Positions 63,181 through 64,000 of a stretch of DNA of 64,000 nt are shown one piece after another. The notes beneath the pieces are model-generated. The model saw only the letters and a list, made by a program, of their open reading frames with translations, searched no databases and had not been told where the DNA came from. Numbering within the stretch: the first letter of the stretch is position 1; the number at the start of each line of letters is the position of its first letter. The translations under genes and the position numbers were made by a program. This DNA comes from Synchiropus splendidus (taxonomy: Eukaryota > Chordata > Actinopteri > Syngnathiformes > Callionymidae): assembly GCF_027744825.2 (NCBI RefSeq), contig NC_071345.1, positions 16,059,501 through 16,123,500 on the forward strand, in the 5' to 3' direction.

Positions 63181-64000
63181 ATTTTTTGTAATTAATCAAT
63201 CATAATGAACTTATTAACGTACCACCGCTAAAAAAAAAACAAATAAAATAAAATAGATGAAACTCTGAAAATACAAACTCTTTGTAGTAGCATAATTTAT
63301 GAGCATATACCATTTGTAATCCCTTAAGACAATCAATCAATAAATACATAAGACTTTAGAGCCTATTGAAAACTGAACTATGTATAGAATGATGTATGTT
63401 TTTTTTTTTTTTTTTTTCCATTAGCGACTGCACAATTGGTCCGTTCAGAACTATGTATATTGGTGAAGACAAAGTCGCCAAACATGTCGTGAGCTTAAGA
63501 AGATGAGCAGGAGCGTGCGGATGTCAAGGTGGTGAAATGAGCTGTCACATCCAGGCGTCATCTCATATGAACCTAAACCTCAGACACCAGAGCTGGAAGA
63601 TCCTGTTATAACCCTCGTCACAAAGAGATGACACGGTGTGGATCTTCACTTGGGCACTTAATGTGATCAGAGAATTAAAATTTCAGTGAGTAATTCAATG
63701 ATAGAGCAGCTAGTGTTTCTTGCGGTTGTGCGCTTTATATATGTGGTATTTAAACCAGTACAACTAGGCAGATCCATAACACAACCCTCTCTCTCTTTAT
63801 GGGTCTGTAATGAAACAGGCTGAATTGCATGCCAAAAGAGCGTTTGTGTTTACTCTTTGGCTCATTTTACTGGTGCTGCAGCAGGAATTGGCCCCACATC
63901 AGATCACACCTAAGGAAGAATAAATGCCCTTGAACTGACGGGCTGGAATATCATGAATCTTTTTATGCTTTTTTTTTATGAGTGAAGTAGCACAACTGTG
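63181..64000. other. No gene recognised
   Basis: Non-coding to the end of the window, with a T-run near 63401-63418. Confidence 0.5.

Noticed and set aside
1..64000. CRISPR arrays, operons or bacterial insertion sequences
   Set aside because: The window is vertebrate DNA; the only tandem arrays are simple repeats and one 13-bp minisatellite without spacers.

Overview
The window is vertebrate genomic DNA, most likely from a ray-finned (teleost) fish. It carries one recognisable protein-coding gene, a spalt-like zinc-finger transcription factor on the + strand that I identify as sall3. Its four coding exons are 21808-21889, 28210-31353, 31519-31856 and 31933-32364, giving a predicted 1331-residue protein. 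The fish assignment rests on the very short last introns (165 and 76 bp), a decayed RTE/Rex3-type LINE fragment with typical fish wording at about 10.4-10.95 kb, and many long (AT)n microsatellites. I cannot tell whether this is sall3a or sall3b, nor name the species.

Layout. 1-21 kb is a non-coding upstream flank with short interspersed repeats: a terminal-inverted-repeat (MITE-like) element, a LINE remnant, mariner-like fragments and simple repeats. About 21.06-21.81 kb is a CpG-rich promoter/leader with several upstream ORFs. Exon 1 encodes the SALL N-terminal NuRD-recruitment motif. Intron 1 (6.3 kb) holds microsatellites and candidate regulatory sequence. Exon 2 encodes the C2HC finger, the glutamine-rich stretch, one double finger, and a double finger plus its associated third finger. 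Exons 3 and 4 encode the last double finger and the C-terminus. The 3' UTR probably ends near a poly(A) signal at 33543. From about 33.6 to 64 kb there is a gene-poor flank with repeats and several repeat-poor, TAAT-rich, balanced-composition stretches that look like conserved non-coding elements; this is a judgement from sequence texture only.

Most interesting point. The double zinc finger that in other SALL proteins lies between the triple-finger cluster and the C-terminal double finger is absent. A 165-bp intron with GT-AG ends sits where that segment should be, its donor within the Arg-Gly codons that precede the finger pair in SALL relatives, and none of its frames encodes a finger. This looks like an internal coding segment that became a constitutive intron and lost its coding content.

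I found no other protein-coding gene, no RNA gene I would defend, no CRISPR array and no intact mobile element. Apart from the missing finger pair, I do not see a convincing new biological system here; the other findings are repeat-family and regulatory observations.
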